Below are positions 19,793-29,090 of a stretch of DNA of 64,000 nt, piece after piece. How positions within the stretch are numbered: the stretch's first letter is position 1; each line of letters begins with the position of its first letter. Position numbers and translations under genes: made by a program. Below the pieces are notes generated by a model, which was not told where the DNA came from, did no database searches, and saw nothing but the letters and a program-made list of their open reading frames with translations. Source of the stretch: Bacteroidota bacterium (GTDB taxonomy: Bacteria > Bacteroidota > Ignavibacteria > Ignavibacteriales > Ignavibacteriaceae); contig JAKAJV010000048.1 in the NCBI GenBank assembly GCA_021813585.1, positions 1-64,000 on the forward strand. Direction: 5' to 3'.

Positions 19793-21106
19793 TCACAAAG
19801 TAACCGGATTTTTTTTCCGTTCTAGAATAGGAGTTATAAATACCAGAATAATTAAACTAAGAAACCATATTGCAGATCTAGTCACCATATAAAATACTGA
19901 AAAAGAAATAATCAAATACAAATAGACTAAAATTACAAAATCAATAAATTTATGCTTTTCATAAAACCTAAACCAATAAAAAGTAGTTAAAATCCCAAGT
20001 AAATAAGGAACAAGTATTAGTCCCCAAAATCCGAAATCAGCATGTAAATCACGCAAATAAGTTGCTGAATTAGTCCACATCGGAATAAAATAACCTTTGG
20101 GATACGTATTGGGGTGTTCAATAACATGAAACTTGGATAGGAAATCATAGACTGGTAAAAAAGTATTCTCTCCGAAGTACGGATTTTCTCCTCCAGAAAA
20201 GAAATATTTGCTTAATACTCCAATATTAGAGCTAAAATATAAATAAATCGAAGGAGTAATAACCTCCCCTCCTTTTAATTTATTCAAAGTTTTTGTAGAA
20301 GCTTTAAAAGATTCTGTGTTACCTCTTACTATCTTTATCATTGTGGAACTAGCGACAAATAGCGTTAATAAAATAATCATCGCTATAACCAAATTTCTTT
20401 TATTTAGTTTTTGTTTAATGCTTTTACTTCGAGCAATTATATAATGTCTGAACAAAAAGAAACTGATCACAAATTCTAAAAATCCTACAAAAATACCACC
20501 CCTTCCAACGCTTGCCATATCTTTTAAAATAACCGCAATCAATGGCAATGTCGCCACGAAGGTCAATTTATTTTTATAAGCAGTATAAATCCCAGCTAAA
20601 AAAATACCTGCATACGAAAATACTAATAAATAAGGAACTGTCTCTTTAATTTCTCCTTGAACTCTTAACCTATATATTATATTTGCCCTTATTAAGACTG
20701 CTGTAATACTACCAAACTTATGAATCAAAACCATCCAATGAAGAATTGCGCTTAACAATCCCAGTAGAGAGAAAATAATTAAATAAAGTCTAATTGTTCT
20801 ACCATCGTCAGAAAATATATTATCTGCAATTAGAGAGTCTGAAAATGGGATATTATTTTTAGAAAAAACATCTCTTGCTAAAAAAATTGTTATTATACCA
20901 AATAAGTAAGCCAAAAATGTAGATATTATTACTTCCCATGTAAATACACTAATGTCTATAAAATCCATTAATTTTAACTGGTAAAGGACAATAAATAACA
21001 TCCAGGAAAAAGTATATATAGAAAGATGATTAAACAACTTCCCAAAAAATTTCCAGCTAAATAATATAGTAACGACTGAGACTATTAAGGTTATGAAAAT
21101 TGACAC
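19793..21106 (-). CDS. O-antigen/oligosaccharide repeat-unit polymerase (Wzy-like)
   Basis: Polytopic 437 aa protein in Wzx/Wzz context; large periplasmic segment followed by DLHADFGFWGLILVPYLLGIL. Confidence 0.8.
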   Translation of the reverse strand: MSIFITLIVSVVTILFSWKFFGKLFNHLSIYTFSWMLFIVLYQLKLMDFIDISVFTWEVIISTFLAYLFGIITIFLARDVFSKNNIPFSDSLIADNIFSDDGRTIRLYLIIFSLLGLLSAILHWMVLIHKFGSITAVLIRANIIYRLRVQGEIKETVPYLLVFSYAGIFLAGIYTAYKNKLTFVATLPLIAVILKDMASVGRGGIFVGFLEFVISFFLFRHYIIARSKSIKQKLNKRNLVIAMIILLTLFVASSTMIKIVRGNTESFKASTKTLNKLKGGEVITPSIYLYFSSNIGVLSKYFFSGGENPYFGENTFLPVYDFLSKFHVIEHPNTYPKGYFIPMWTNSATYLRDLHADFGFWGLILVPYLLGILTTFYWFRFYEKHKFIDFVILVYLYLIISFSVFYMVTRSAIWFLSLIILVFITPILERKKNPVTL

Positions 21107-21113
21107 AACAAGT

Positions 21114-22337
21114 TTATTGGATTTTTAGCTTATAAAAATTTAATATTTTAACGAAAAATTTCTTTTCTTTTTCTTCCAAAGGATTATTAAAGCTGTCGCG
21201 TTCAACTGCCTTTTGGCCCATGAAAATAAAAATTATCATTAGGAATAATGCAAGAAAAGAAACTGCTAAAATTATAAAGGCTTTTTTAGGCTGGTATTTT
21301 AATTCAGGAGGTACTGCTTTATCCAGAACTAAAACAGTTGGAATACTCTTTTGTTCATCTACCTTAGCTTCCTCATACATTGGAAGTATTACTTCCATTA
21401 TCTTTGTTTGTATTTCAATATCCCGGTAATATCTATAATATTTAAGACTAAGGTCGGGAATCTCTTTAAATGGCAGAAATACATTTGTCGGGAATGAAAA
21501 TTTGCTCTCCGTTTTTAAGTTTTCAATTTTATTCTTAATAAAGTTCACCTGATCGAAAATTTCCTGGTATTGAGGAGAATGCAGTCCATACTGCTTTTTA
21601 ACAGATTCTTGTAAAAGTTCCTGCTGAACAAGCTGGGCCTCTAGAGCAGCTGATGCTTTTACGGCCGCTTCAACCTGATCGGGAACGGCAAATACTCCAT
21701 ATTTTTTTTGGAATACATACATAGAGTCTTCTGCGGATTTCAAATCACTTATATTCTTTAAGTATCTTTTTTCTATAAATATCCTGTTATTCTTTGCTTG
21801 TTCTACATTTAATTTGATGTTCAAACTATCAAGTATTTCCACAAAATAATTTGCTATGTTTGCACTAACTTGCGGATTATTATTTACAACATTAATATCT
21901 ATCATGCCGTGTTCATCAGGGTCAAACGAAACATCATTTTTAAAAGCCCTTAAAGCTTTATCCATATTGGAATCTTTTATCTCGTAATATTGCATTAAAT
22001 TAAATTTATTAATTACATTCGTTAAAGCCGTTCTGCTTCCAAGTATTCCGAATAAAATATCATCTGATGTTGAACTGACTCCGAATAATTTAGAGCTGAT
22101 TGAAGTTGCAGCCGACTTACCGGACAGTAGACCAGTTAAACCGCCAAGCCCCATCTGAGATTCGGGAGCCGCCATTACTACTGCCGTTGCTTTATATGTT
22201 TTGGGAAGAAGAAATGATATAACGGTTGCTATAATTATAACTATGAGAATGTTTATAAAAATAAATTTTCGCCATTTATATATAACATATATGTAATCGC
22301 TAAATCTAACATTCTTTTTAATTTGTTCTTCAGACAT
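21114..22337 (-). CDS. Wzz/GNVR-type chain-length determinant
   Basis: N-term TM IYKWRKFIFINILIVIIIATVISFLLPKTYKATAVVMA, coiled-coil, C-term YQPKKAFIILAVSFLALFLMIIFIF; no kinase domain. Confidence 0.88.
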   Translation of the reverse strand: MSEEQIKKNVRFSDYIYVIYKWRKFIFINILIVIIIATVISFLLPKTYKATAVVMAAPESQMGLGGLTGLLSGKSAATSISSKLFGVSSTSDDILFGILGSRTALTNVINKFNLMQYYEIKDSNMDKALRAFKNDVSFDPDEHGMIDINVVNNNPQVSANIANYFVEILDSLNIKLNVEQAKNNRIFIEKRYLKNISDLKSAEDSMYVFQKKYGVFAVPDQVEAAVKASAALEAQLVQQELLQESVKKQYGLHSPQYQEIFDQVNFIKNKIENLKTESKFSFPTNVFLPFKEIPDLSLKYYRYYRDIEIQTKIMEVILPMYEEAKVDEQKSIPTVLVLDKAVPPELKYQPKKAFIILAVSFLALFLMIIFIFMGQKAVERDSFNNPLEEKEKKFFVKILNFYKLKIQ

Positions 22338-22468
22338 TTAATCTATACTTTCCTTGGTGAATTATATACAATTGTTCTCTTTTACCCTTTATCAAGGATA
22401 CGGTTTTATGATTTTTTCAGCGTTACAAAGTTAATATATTTATTTTAGTTATCGCAAGATTATTTTTC

Positions 22469-22621
22469 ATCAACAGCCATTCAGAGTTAAATATTTGTAG
22501 TATAGATTGGCAATCTGTGCTATATTAATTTTAACAAATACAACGGGGAAAAATCTTTTTATTGTCATTCCTATTCTATTGTTTTTACTAAAGTAAAATT
22601 TCACTCTGAATTGCTGTTCAT
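22469..22621. repeat. Candidate decayed MITE-like element
   Basis: ATCAACAGCCATTCAGAGTTAAAT versus inverted ATGAACAGCAATTCAGAGTGAAAT (3 mismatches in 24), plus internal palindrome AGATTGGCAATCT (22504-22516). Confidence 0.5.
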
Positions 22622-22768
22622 CAATAAGTAATCTGCCGGGAAAATTTGTCTAATTGTTATTCTTTTTAAAAATAATTCTTAATTATTATTCGCAGGTTGT
22701 TTATTTTAACTTTTTTTTTTAACAATTAAATATTTACATTAAGGCGAAAATTTTTCAAAGGAGCTAAA

Positions 22769-24169
22769 ATGACGGGATACATAAACGTTAAAGACGATTA
22801 CGGAGCAAAGGGGGATGGAACAACAGATGATACTACTGCAATACAAAATGCTTTGGATGCTGCGGAAACAGGCAGGGGGGTAGTAATTTTTCCCTCAGGA
22901 AGCTACTTAATTGGTAATACATTAAAACTGCCTAATAAAGTTTATATGAAAGGGGTTGGAAGTACAACATTTGGGTCTGGAAGTAATGATATTACTCGTG
23001 AACCTTCCTACTTTCTTCCACAAGTTAGTATATATATTATATTAGCAAATACTTCAAATGTAGATATGATAAGACCGAAATCTTCAGATTATACTTTACA
23101 AGAAGCAGGCATAGAAAATATAGTATTATATGGTAACAAAGACAATCAAAGTTCAGGTGATGGAATTTCAATTCTAGATACTACAGTTGCAACTAGAGGA
23201 CATGTACAGATTAAAAATGTATTAATATATTATGTAAAAGGTAAAGGACTTTATGGCGGTTCAAATCAGCATGAATTGCATTTTGATAATGTAATAGCTT
23301 ACGGATGTGGAGGAGACGGATTTGAATTAAAAGGGCAGGATATAAAAGCTACCAGAATTCAGGCAGGTGCAAACGGAGGCGTTGGAATTAAAATACACGA
23401 AGGCGGAGCTGCAAGATTATATGATGTGGATGTATGGAGTAATAATATCGGAGTAGAAATTTATGACACAACAAATGTTTTATTCTTTGGGTTAAATGCC
23501 AATTTAAATAATACTTACGGCTTATCCATCTATCAAAATTCTGCATCTTATTCTCCAAGTCAAATTCAGGTATTTAGAGGTACTTTTGATTCAAATTCCC
23601 AAGATAGCGACGGTGGTTATCCGGACATTCAAGTTAGTTCATCTAGCCCAACATTTGGACCTGCAGATTTACTTTTTCACGGATGTTTATTCAAAGGAAG
23701 CGCAAGCAGCCCAAAGCCGAATTATGCAATAATAGATGATTCATATCAACCCGCAAGAAATATAGTATCGGATTGTTATATTAATAGGAACAACTATAGC
23801 AGCGGAATTATTAATTTGAACAGTATTTACAAATTTAGAGATTGCTATGACTACACTACAAGAAGGTTAATCGGAGAAGACACAATTCCTTATGGATTTG
23901 AAAGCAGCAATTATACATTGTTAATAACCGACTGTTATTTAACAGTTGACACAGGGACATGGAATAAAAATATTACTTTGCCCACTTTATCAAGCACACA
24001 ATTAGGCAAGGTTTACTATATAAGTAAAAGCGATTCAAGTGCAAATTCCGTTTCAATTGTTCAATCCGGCACTGATGCAATATCCGGGACAACGTCTATA
24101 AATCAAAGGTTTCAAACGCTTATGATTATAAATTCAGGGTCAAGCTGGTACAGTATTAAGATTTCATGA
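22769..24169 (+). CDS. Right-handed beta-helix protein, pectate-lyase-3 / phage tail-spike-like, no obvious signal peptide
   Basis: INVKDDYGAKGDGTTDDTTAIQNALDAAETGRGVVIFPSGSYLIGNTLKLPNKVYMKGVGSTT. Confidence 0.85.
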   Translation: MTGYINVKDDYGAKGDGTTDDTTAIQNALDAAETGRGVVIFPSGSYLIGNTLKLPNKVYMKGVGSTTFGSGSNDITREPSYFLPQVSIYIILANTSNVDMIRPKSSDYTLQEAGIENIVLYGNKDNQSSGDGISILDTTVATRGHVQIKNVLIYYVKGKGLYGGSNQHELHFDNVIAYGCGGDGFELKGQDIKATRIQAGANGGVGIKIHEGGAARLYDVDVWSNNIGVEIYDTTNVLFFGLNANLNNTYGLSIYQNSASYSPSQIQVFRGTFDSNSQDSDGGYPDIQVSSSSPTFGPADLLFHGCLFKGSASSPKPNYAIIDDSYQPARNIVSDCYINRNNYSSGIINLNSIYKFRDCYDYTTRRLIGEDTIPYGFESSNYTLLITDCYLTVDTGTWNKNITLPTLSSTQLGKVYYISKSDSSANSVSIVQSGTDAISGTTSINQRFQTLMIINSGSSWYSIKIS

Positions 24170-24189
24170 TTAAAGGAAAAAGGTGAAAT

Positions 24190-26058
24190 ATGAAAAGGTT
24201 ATGGATTATATTAATTTTTATTCAAATAATTTTTACTTCGCATTTTATTTATAGCCAAAGCAGTATCAATTTTAAAATATTACAACCGCGTCCAAATCAG
24301 TTATCCGGGGATTCATTATTTGTTTCTGTACAGATAACCTCCACCTATGAAATTGTTTCAGTAACTGCAGAAGTTGAAAATCACACGGCCGTATTAGCTC
24401 CTGCCAAAGGTTATATCCAGGGATATCTTAATTTAGCCGGATTGCAAAGGGGTGCAAAAACTTTAACAATAACAGCTAAAGATTTTAACGGATTTACTGC
24501 TTCGGATTCTATAAATTTTATTTATGATAAAAAACCTGTTTTAAGTGTTGCTTTACCTCAGCAAAATTACATTCTGGCTCAGCCATACATAAATGTTCAA
24601 GCTAATGCTTCTGATGATGATACTACATTTGGTGCAAAAATATACGCTATGGTAAATAGTGAAGTTATTATAGCAAGTGCAAGGAACTCTATGGATACAA
24701 CTCTTGACTTGTCTGCTTATGATGGTGAAAAAATAATATTGAGTATAGAAGCAATAGATTCCGAAAACCAAACTGTGATACAATATTATTCAGTTTATGT
24801 GGAATCTAACAACCGACTTCAGTTAATTAAAAACTATGACGACATCATTGATGCTTTTAATGATTCCCTTGCGGTATTAGGACAAGGAACATATTTTTCA
24901 ATTATAAATCGTTATACAAATTACATAACTAAAGTCAACTTTCCCACATTATTTTATTATGACAGAGAAAACTACCTTGACAATGATATCTTCGTCGTTA
25001 CTGCAAGAAACAGTGCTACAGCATTATGGGCAATGTATTATTATAAAAATGATTCATTAATATTAATATCTAATAATTCATACTTTAATCCGTCTTCACT
25101 TTCTGGAAAAGGAAATTATATAATATGGAATGAGGGCAAAAATTTATTTTTAACAAACTTAACACTTGGGAATAAAATACTTATTTCATCAATTGCAGGA
25201 AATAATTATAATGATGTTACAGGCGAAGGCGAGGTTGCATTTTGGTCATATTTAAATTCTTCATATTGCATAAATTTTTATAAAAATGGTATAACTACTA
25301 TAATCGACAGTTCAGGAATGAATGTATATCCAGTTACAGATGGTAACTCCATTGTTTATCGAAAAACCATAAACGGAGTTTCGTCAATAATTTTGTATAA
25401 CAACAGCACATATACAGTATTAAGCAATAATGTTGGAGATGTATCCCCTGTATTTGATTACGCAATAAATAACGGCTGGATTGCTTTTGTAACTCTGGGT
25501 AATTTAAACCAGACTCAAATTGTTCTTAGAAGTCCTCAAGGCATCGAAAAGCAAATTACGCATTGGGGAACTTTCAGTGATATAATCAGCTTAAGCAGAA
25601 ACGGACAGGTTGTATTATCAAATTCAAGTAAATTATATTATGCAGATTTTAATAATCCTACACCGATTGGAATAGCCGACTATTCTTCAGGTCTAGCAGT
25701 TTGGATAGGAGATTCATTATATTATGCAATAGGTCCCGGATTATTTAAGGTCGACTTAAATGTTTCCGGTATTAAAAATAATAATTTATCCATATATAAT
25801 TTTTATCTTGCACAGAACTATCCTAATCCGTTTAATCCTTCAACGGCAATCAGCTACCAGCTTTCAGCAGGCAGCAATGTAACATTAAAGGTTTACGATG
25901 TACTGGGAAGGTTAGTAAAAACGCTTGTAAATAAATTTCAATATCAGGGTAAATACAACGTCAGCTTCAATGCTTCTAATCTGCCAAGTGGTGTGTATTT
26001 CTATCAGCTTAAGGCCGGCAGTAATACTAGCACAAATAAAATGCTGCTGCTAAAATAA
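24190..26058 (+). CDS. Secreted protein with T9SS type-A sorting domain
   Basis: N-terminal signal MKRLWIILIFIQIIFTSHFIYSQ; C-term YNFYLAQNYPNPFNPSTAISYQLSAGSNVTLKVYDVLGRLVKTLVNKFQYQGKYNVSFNASNLPSGVYFYQLKAGSNTSTNKMLLLK. Confidence 0.93.
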   Translation: MKRLWIILIFIQIIFTSHFIYSQSSINFKILQPRPNQLSGDSLFVSVQITSTYEIVSVTAEVENHTAVLAPAKGYIQGYLNLAGLQRGAKTLTITAKDFNGFTASDSINFIYDKKPVLSVALPQQNYILAQPYINVQANASDDDTTFGAKIYAMVNSEVIIASARNSMDTTLDLSAYDGEKIILSIEAIDSENQTVIQYYSVYVESNNRLQLIKNYDDIIDAFNDSLAVLGQGTYFSIINRYTNYITKVNFPTLFYYDRENYLDNDIFVVTARNSATALWAMYYYKNDSLILISNNSYFNPSSLSGKGNYIIWNEGKNLFLTNLTLGNKILISSIAGNNYNDVTGEGEVAFWSYLNSSYCINFYKNGITTIIDSSGMNVYPVTDGNSIVYRKTINGVSSIILYNNSTYTVLSNNVGDVSPVFDYAINNGWIAFVTLGNLNQTQIVLRSPQGIEKQITHWGTFSDIISLSRNGQVVLSNSSKLYYADFNNPTPIGIADYSSGLAVWIGDSLYYAIGPGLFKVDLNVSGIKNNNLSIYNFYLAQNYPNPFNPSTAISYQLSAGSNVTLKVYDVLGRLVKTLVNKFQYQGKYNVSFNASNLPSGVYFYQLKAGSNTSTNKMLLLK

Positions 26059-26076
26059 AATCAATAAATTAAAAAT

Positions 26077-27033
26077 TTAAACCTTCTTAAAAAAAAATGC
26101 CGCCTGGTCTCCCTGTCCCTCCTCATTAAGTTTCTGTGCCTTAGCTTCATATTGCTTAATTTGGGTGGGAGTAAAAATCGATTTAGCAGGATTAATCAAA
26201 TAAGAATTTTCGGAATTTAGGGGTAGATTATTTTTATTCTGCTCACTAGCCCAAAATTGAAACGATGTCGAATCGAAAATAATTTTAGAAATTCTAAGAC
26301 CGGCCTTTTCAGCGAGGATGTTCATACTCTTTATCGAGTGTATATAAAAATGTCTTGGAGCATCAAGTTGTACCCAATCTACATTATATTCATTCCAAGC
26401 AGCGGTATCTATAACGGGTATTCTTATCAATATAAATTTTTCTTTTTTTATAAGCTGGCTAATTTTTTTAAGTGTCCCTATCTGACCTTGCATATGTTCA
26501 AAGGAATGATGCAGCATTATAAAATCAAATTCGCCTTCATTTACTTCATCAATAAATTTCTTGTAAATATTTAACTTTTTTTTATAGGTTATATTTCCGG
26601 TTACAAAAGGATCAATTCCTATCAAATTATTGAAACCAATGTCGGCTAATTTTTTTAAAAGTACTCCTTCACCGCATCCTATTTCCAAAATCTTGTCGTT
26701 TAAGCCTGCATTTACCTCTTTAAACCAATTATATAACTCGGAATAACCATACTTTCTAGTAAGGACTTTACCTAAATATGAATTTTGCCCGGTTGAATAC
26801 TTATCTCTCTTATTGCTAAGATATTTTCTAATAAAATTCTTATTCTCATTAAAAGAATAATAACTTCCCGAATAATATTTAGCCATGTTCCCCGGAATTT
26901 CTTTTATTTGAAGACAACCGCAATCAGCACACTTTACATACTTATATTTCTCGCGGTTACCGAACATCATTTCTCTAATAAAATACTCTACGTTGCCGTT
27001 AATGTTACCGCAAATTCCGCATTTAAAATCCAT
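26077..27033 (-). CDS. Class I SAM-dependent methyltransferase (Methyltransf_23-like)
   Basis: N-term zinc-ribbon-like CGICGN...CADCGC; KILEIGCGEGVLLKKLADIGFNNLIGIDP; FDFIMLHHSFEHM. Confidence 0.9.
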   Translation of the reverse strand: MDFKCGICGNINGNVEYFIREMMFGNREKYKYVKCADCGCLQIKEIPGNMAKYYSGSYYSFNENKNFIRKYLSNKRDKYSTGQNSYLGKVLTRKYGYSELYNWFKEVNAGLNDKILEIGCGEGVLLKKLADIGFNNLIGIDPFVTGNITYKKKLNIYKKFIDEVNEGEFDFIMLHHSFEHMQGQIGTLKKISQLIKKEKFILIRIPVIDTAAWNEYNVDWVQLDAPRHFYIHSIKSMNILAEKAGLRISKIIFDSTSFQFWASEQNKNNLPLNSENSYLINPAKSIFTPTQIKQYEAKAQKLNEEGQGDQAAFFFKKV

Positions 27034-27149
27034 TAAAAATATTACCTAATTACTTAATAATTCTATTTACTTTTAGTTGAAAATTAAAAATTTTTATGGA
27101 TATTACAATACTGCTATAAAAATTGCCATCATTGTCTTTTTACTTGTTA

Positions 27150-27250
27150 ATTTTCATCAAAATCATCTTATTCACAGAAAAATAGTTTCCCGCTTGAATT
27201 CTGTAAAAGTAAATTCACGTAGGAGATATGCTTCCGTCAAATTTATCTGC
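27150..27250 (-). pseudogene. Decayed T9SS C-terminal sorting-domain fragment (copy 1)
   Basis: Minus-strand frame: KFDGSISPT*IYFYRIQAGNYFSVNKMILMKIN, matching the ...ASNLPSGVYFYQLKAGSNTSTNKMLLLK tail of the intact neighbour. Confidence 0.75.
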
Positions 27251-27332
27251 ATGGGAATTTTTATTTCCATAAAAAAATTTGCAATAATCGAATTAATATA
27301 AGATAGAAAAATAGTTCAAATAGAGAGGTTGA

Positions 27333-27806
27333 TTATTCTTCTACTGTAAGATTAAAGTTCCCGGGGTTTTTCAAAATGTTCACAACAGCGCCGGCAAATG
27401 TTTCGATATAGGATAATTTGTTTTGCAGAATAGAATACATTTCCTGATCAGTAATTTCATCGTAAAAATGAACCATTCTGTTTCTGTACCCGGCCATTTG
27501 TACTAAGACTTTAGTCCCAAAATCTTCGCTTACTATTTTTTTCTCTGCCATAACAAGTGCCAGACCTTTATAGGTTGAAGGACGCTTACCTGCACTAAAC
27601 GGGTACCGCGAAACAACATGCCCTGCGATATCGAATACTGCTTCTAGTGCCCTGCGCAAATAATGCTCGGCTACTGCAAAGTTTTTCTTATCGGAAAGGA
27701 ATTCTTCTTTTCCTAGCTTTGCCAGTTGCTCAAGTAAAGAGAGCGAATCTCGAATAAGCGCGAGCTTGCTTTCAATTTTTATTTTTGAAACCGGTACAGT
27801 GTTCAT
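27333..27806 (-). CDS. hepT: HepT-like (DUF86) toxin
   Basis: YRNRMVHFYDEI fits the HEPN RX4HXY motif; adjacent to MNT nucleotidyltransferase. Confidence 0.88.
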   Translation of the reverse strand: MNTVPVSKIKIESKLALIRDSLSLLEQLAKLGKEEFLSDKKNFAVAEHYLRRALEAVFDIAGHVVSRYPFSAGKRPSTYKGLALVMAEKKIVSEDFGTKVLVQMAGYRNRMVHFYDEITDQEMYSILQNKLSYIETFAGAVVNILKNPGNFNLTVEE

Positions 27807-28249
27807 TCTTTTATAGTATTATCAAAGCTTCGCATATTGGCTTCCTCGTATTCATGCTGAAGCATACGGTAATCGTCATATTTTTTAAATATTTCCTCCT
27901 CAAAATCCGCCCGGAGCTTTCCGCTGGATTCAAATAAAATTTCTCCTTCCTGGATAGCTTTCATTGCAAGAACCGGATTGGCTTTCTGGAGAAATGAAAT
28001 GTCAAGTTTTGGACCTTCGATCTCATCCGAAATTTCGCAGGAAAGAATGTCGTAAATTTTATTATAAAGCTTAATCGCAGAAACGCCAGCGAGCAGCTTT
28101 TCTTCCATAACTATTCCGATGTCAAAATCTGAAAATGGGAAATAATTTCCCGAAACTCTTGAGCCGAAAAAATATACCGCAATTACTCCAGCTTTTTTAA
28201 GCTTACTTCTGGTTGATGAGGACAATGTGATGTTTTCATTATTCATCAT
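27803..28249 (-). CDS. mntA: MntA-type minimal nucleotidyltransferase antitoxin
   Basis: VYFFGSRVSGNYFPFSDFDIGIV fits the GSX10DXD motif. Confidence 0.88.
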   Translation of the reverse strand: MMNNENITLSSSTRSKLKKAGVIAVYFFGSRVSGNYFPFSDFDIGIVMEEKLLAGVSAIKLYNKIYDILSCEISDEIEGPKLDISFLQKANPVLAMKAIQEGEILFESSGKLRADFEEEIFKKYDDYRMLQHEYEEANMRSFDNTIKE

Positions 28250-28534
28250 TATATTCTTTTCGCAATGCGGTCAATTCTGATATTACTAATATAAGAAATT
28301 TGCCGGGATAAAAAATTTCCTACACCGTAAATTTTGTTTATATTATTTGCATATGGATAAAACAATTGAACAATTGCATAATGAGCGATACATTCGTCCT
28401 TTCAATTACTCAATCTATAAGGTAGAGCCGAGTTTGAGTGCAACATTGTTCAGCCTTTGTTATCTATGTTTGTTTCTCTCCCATAGAGTTATACCATCTT
28501 AGGAAAGTTTCATCCGATTATATAAGGTCGGTGC

Positions 28535-28680
28535 TCATTAAAATCATCTTCTTCACCGAAGAATAACTCCTAGCTTGAATCCGTTAAAAATAAATTCCGC
28601 AGATATAATTGCTTCCGTTATAACTAACTTTATTATATCCGGCAGATTCTTTTTTAAAAACTGTAATCCATTTTGCTTCT
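28535..28680 (-). pseudogene. Decayed T9SS C-terminal sorting-domain fragment (copy 2)
   Basis: Minus-strand frame: VFKKESAGYNKVSYNGSNYICGIYF*RIQARSYSSVKKMILMS. Confidence 0.75.
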
Positions 28681-28782
28681 TTAAACAGAATTAATTCTGC
28701 ATCTTTTTTCAATTTGATTTTTAATTGCGGCATAAATTTTTTAACCCTGATTTAAAGATTGTTATTATTACCCTGTATAATT

Positions 28783-28816
28783 TTCCGCAACCTGTCTTGC
28801 CGGGCAGATTGCGGAA
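28783..28816. repeat. Hairpin, TTCCGCAA...TTGCGGAA
   Basis: 8-bp perfect outer stem with partial inner pairing CTG/CAG. Confidence 0.6.
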
Positions 28817-28829
28817 TCAAATTTAAAAA

Positions 28830-28998
28830 CTACTGAGTATTTTTCTTCCTCGGTCCTTTCGCACACGAGGTTTTAATAGGCTTTACACCGAAGTCCGTTA
28901 ACACCTGGTCATTCTTTCCGTACTTGCTATACAACGCCTCAATATATTTATCGTATTGTTCCTTTATTCTTATGCTCGCTTGTGCTATTATTTATAAT
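28830..28998 (-). pseudogene. 3' fragment of an unidentified gene
   Basis: Open frame IIAQASIRIKEQYDKYIEALYSKYGKNDQVLTDFGVKPIKTSCAKGPRKKNTQ* without a start codon. Confidence 0.45.
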
Positions 28999-29006
28999 TG
29001 GCGGGA

Positions 29007-29090
29007 TTAATAATGATACCTTGCTTGAATAAAATCTATTTTATCCTTCCCTGCTACATATACTATTCTATGTTCTTCGGTTAATCTTCT
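29007..29090 (-). pseudogene. C-terminal remnant of a YoeB/Txe-family toxin
   Basis: RRLTEEHRIVYVAGKDKIDFIQARYHY* matches the invariant YoeB C-terminus (RRI..EHRLVY...QCRYHY); N-terminal two thirds absent. Confidence 0.85.

Noticed and set aside
22769-24169. Prophage based on the tail-spike-like gene
   Set aside because: No capsid, portal, terminase, integrase or tail-assembly genes nearby.
28353-28501. Short plus-strand ORF MDKTIEQLHNERYIRPFNYSIYKVEPSL...
   Set aside because: No recognisable family or coupled gene; lies among decayed sequence, so not supported as a gene.
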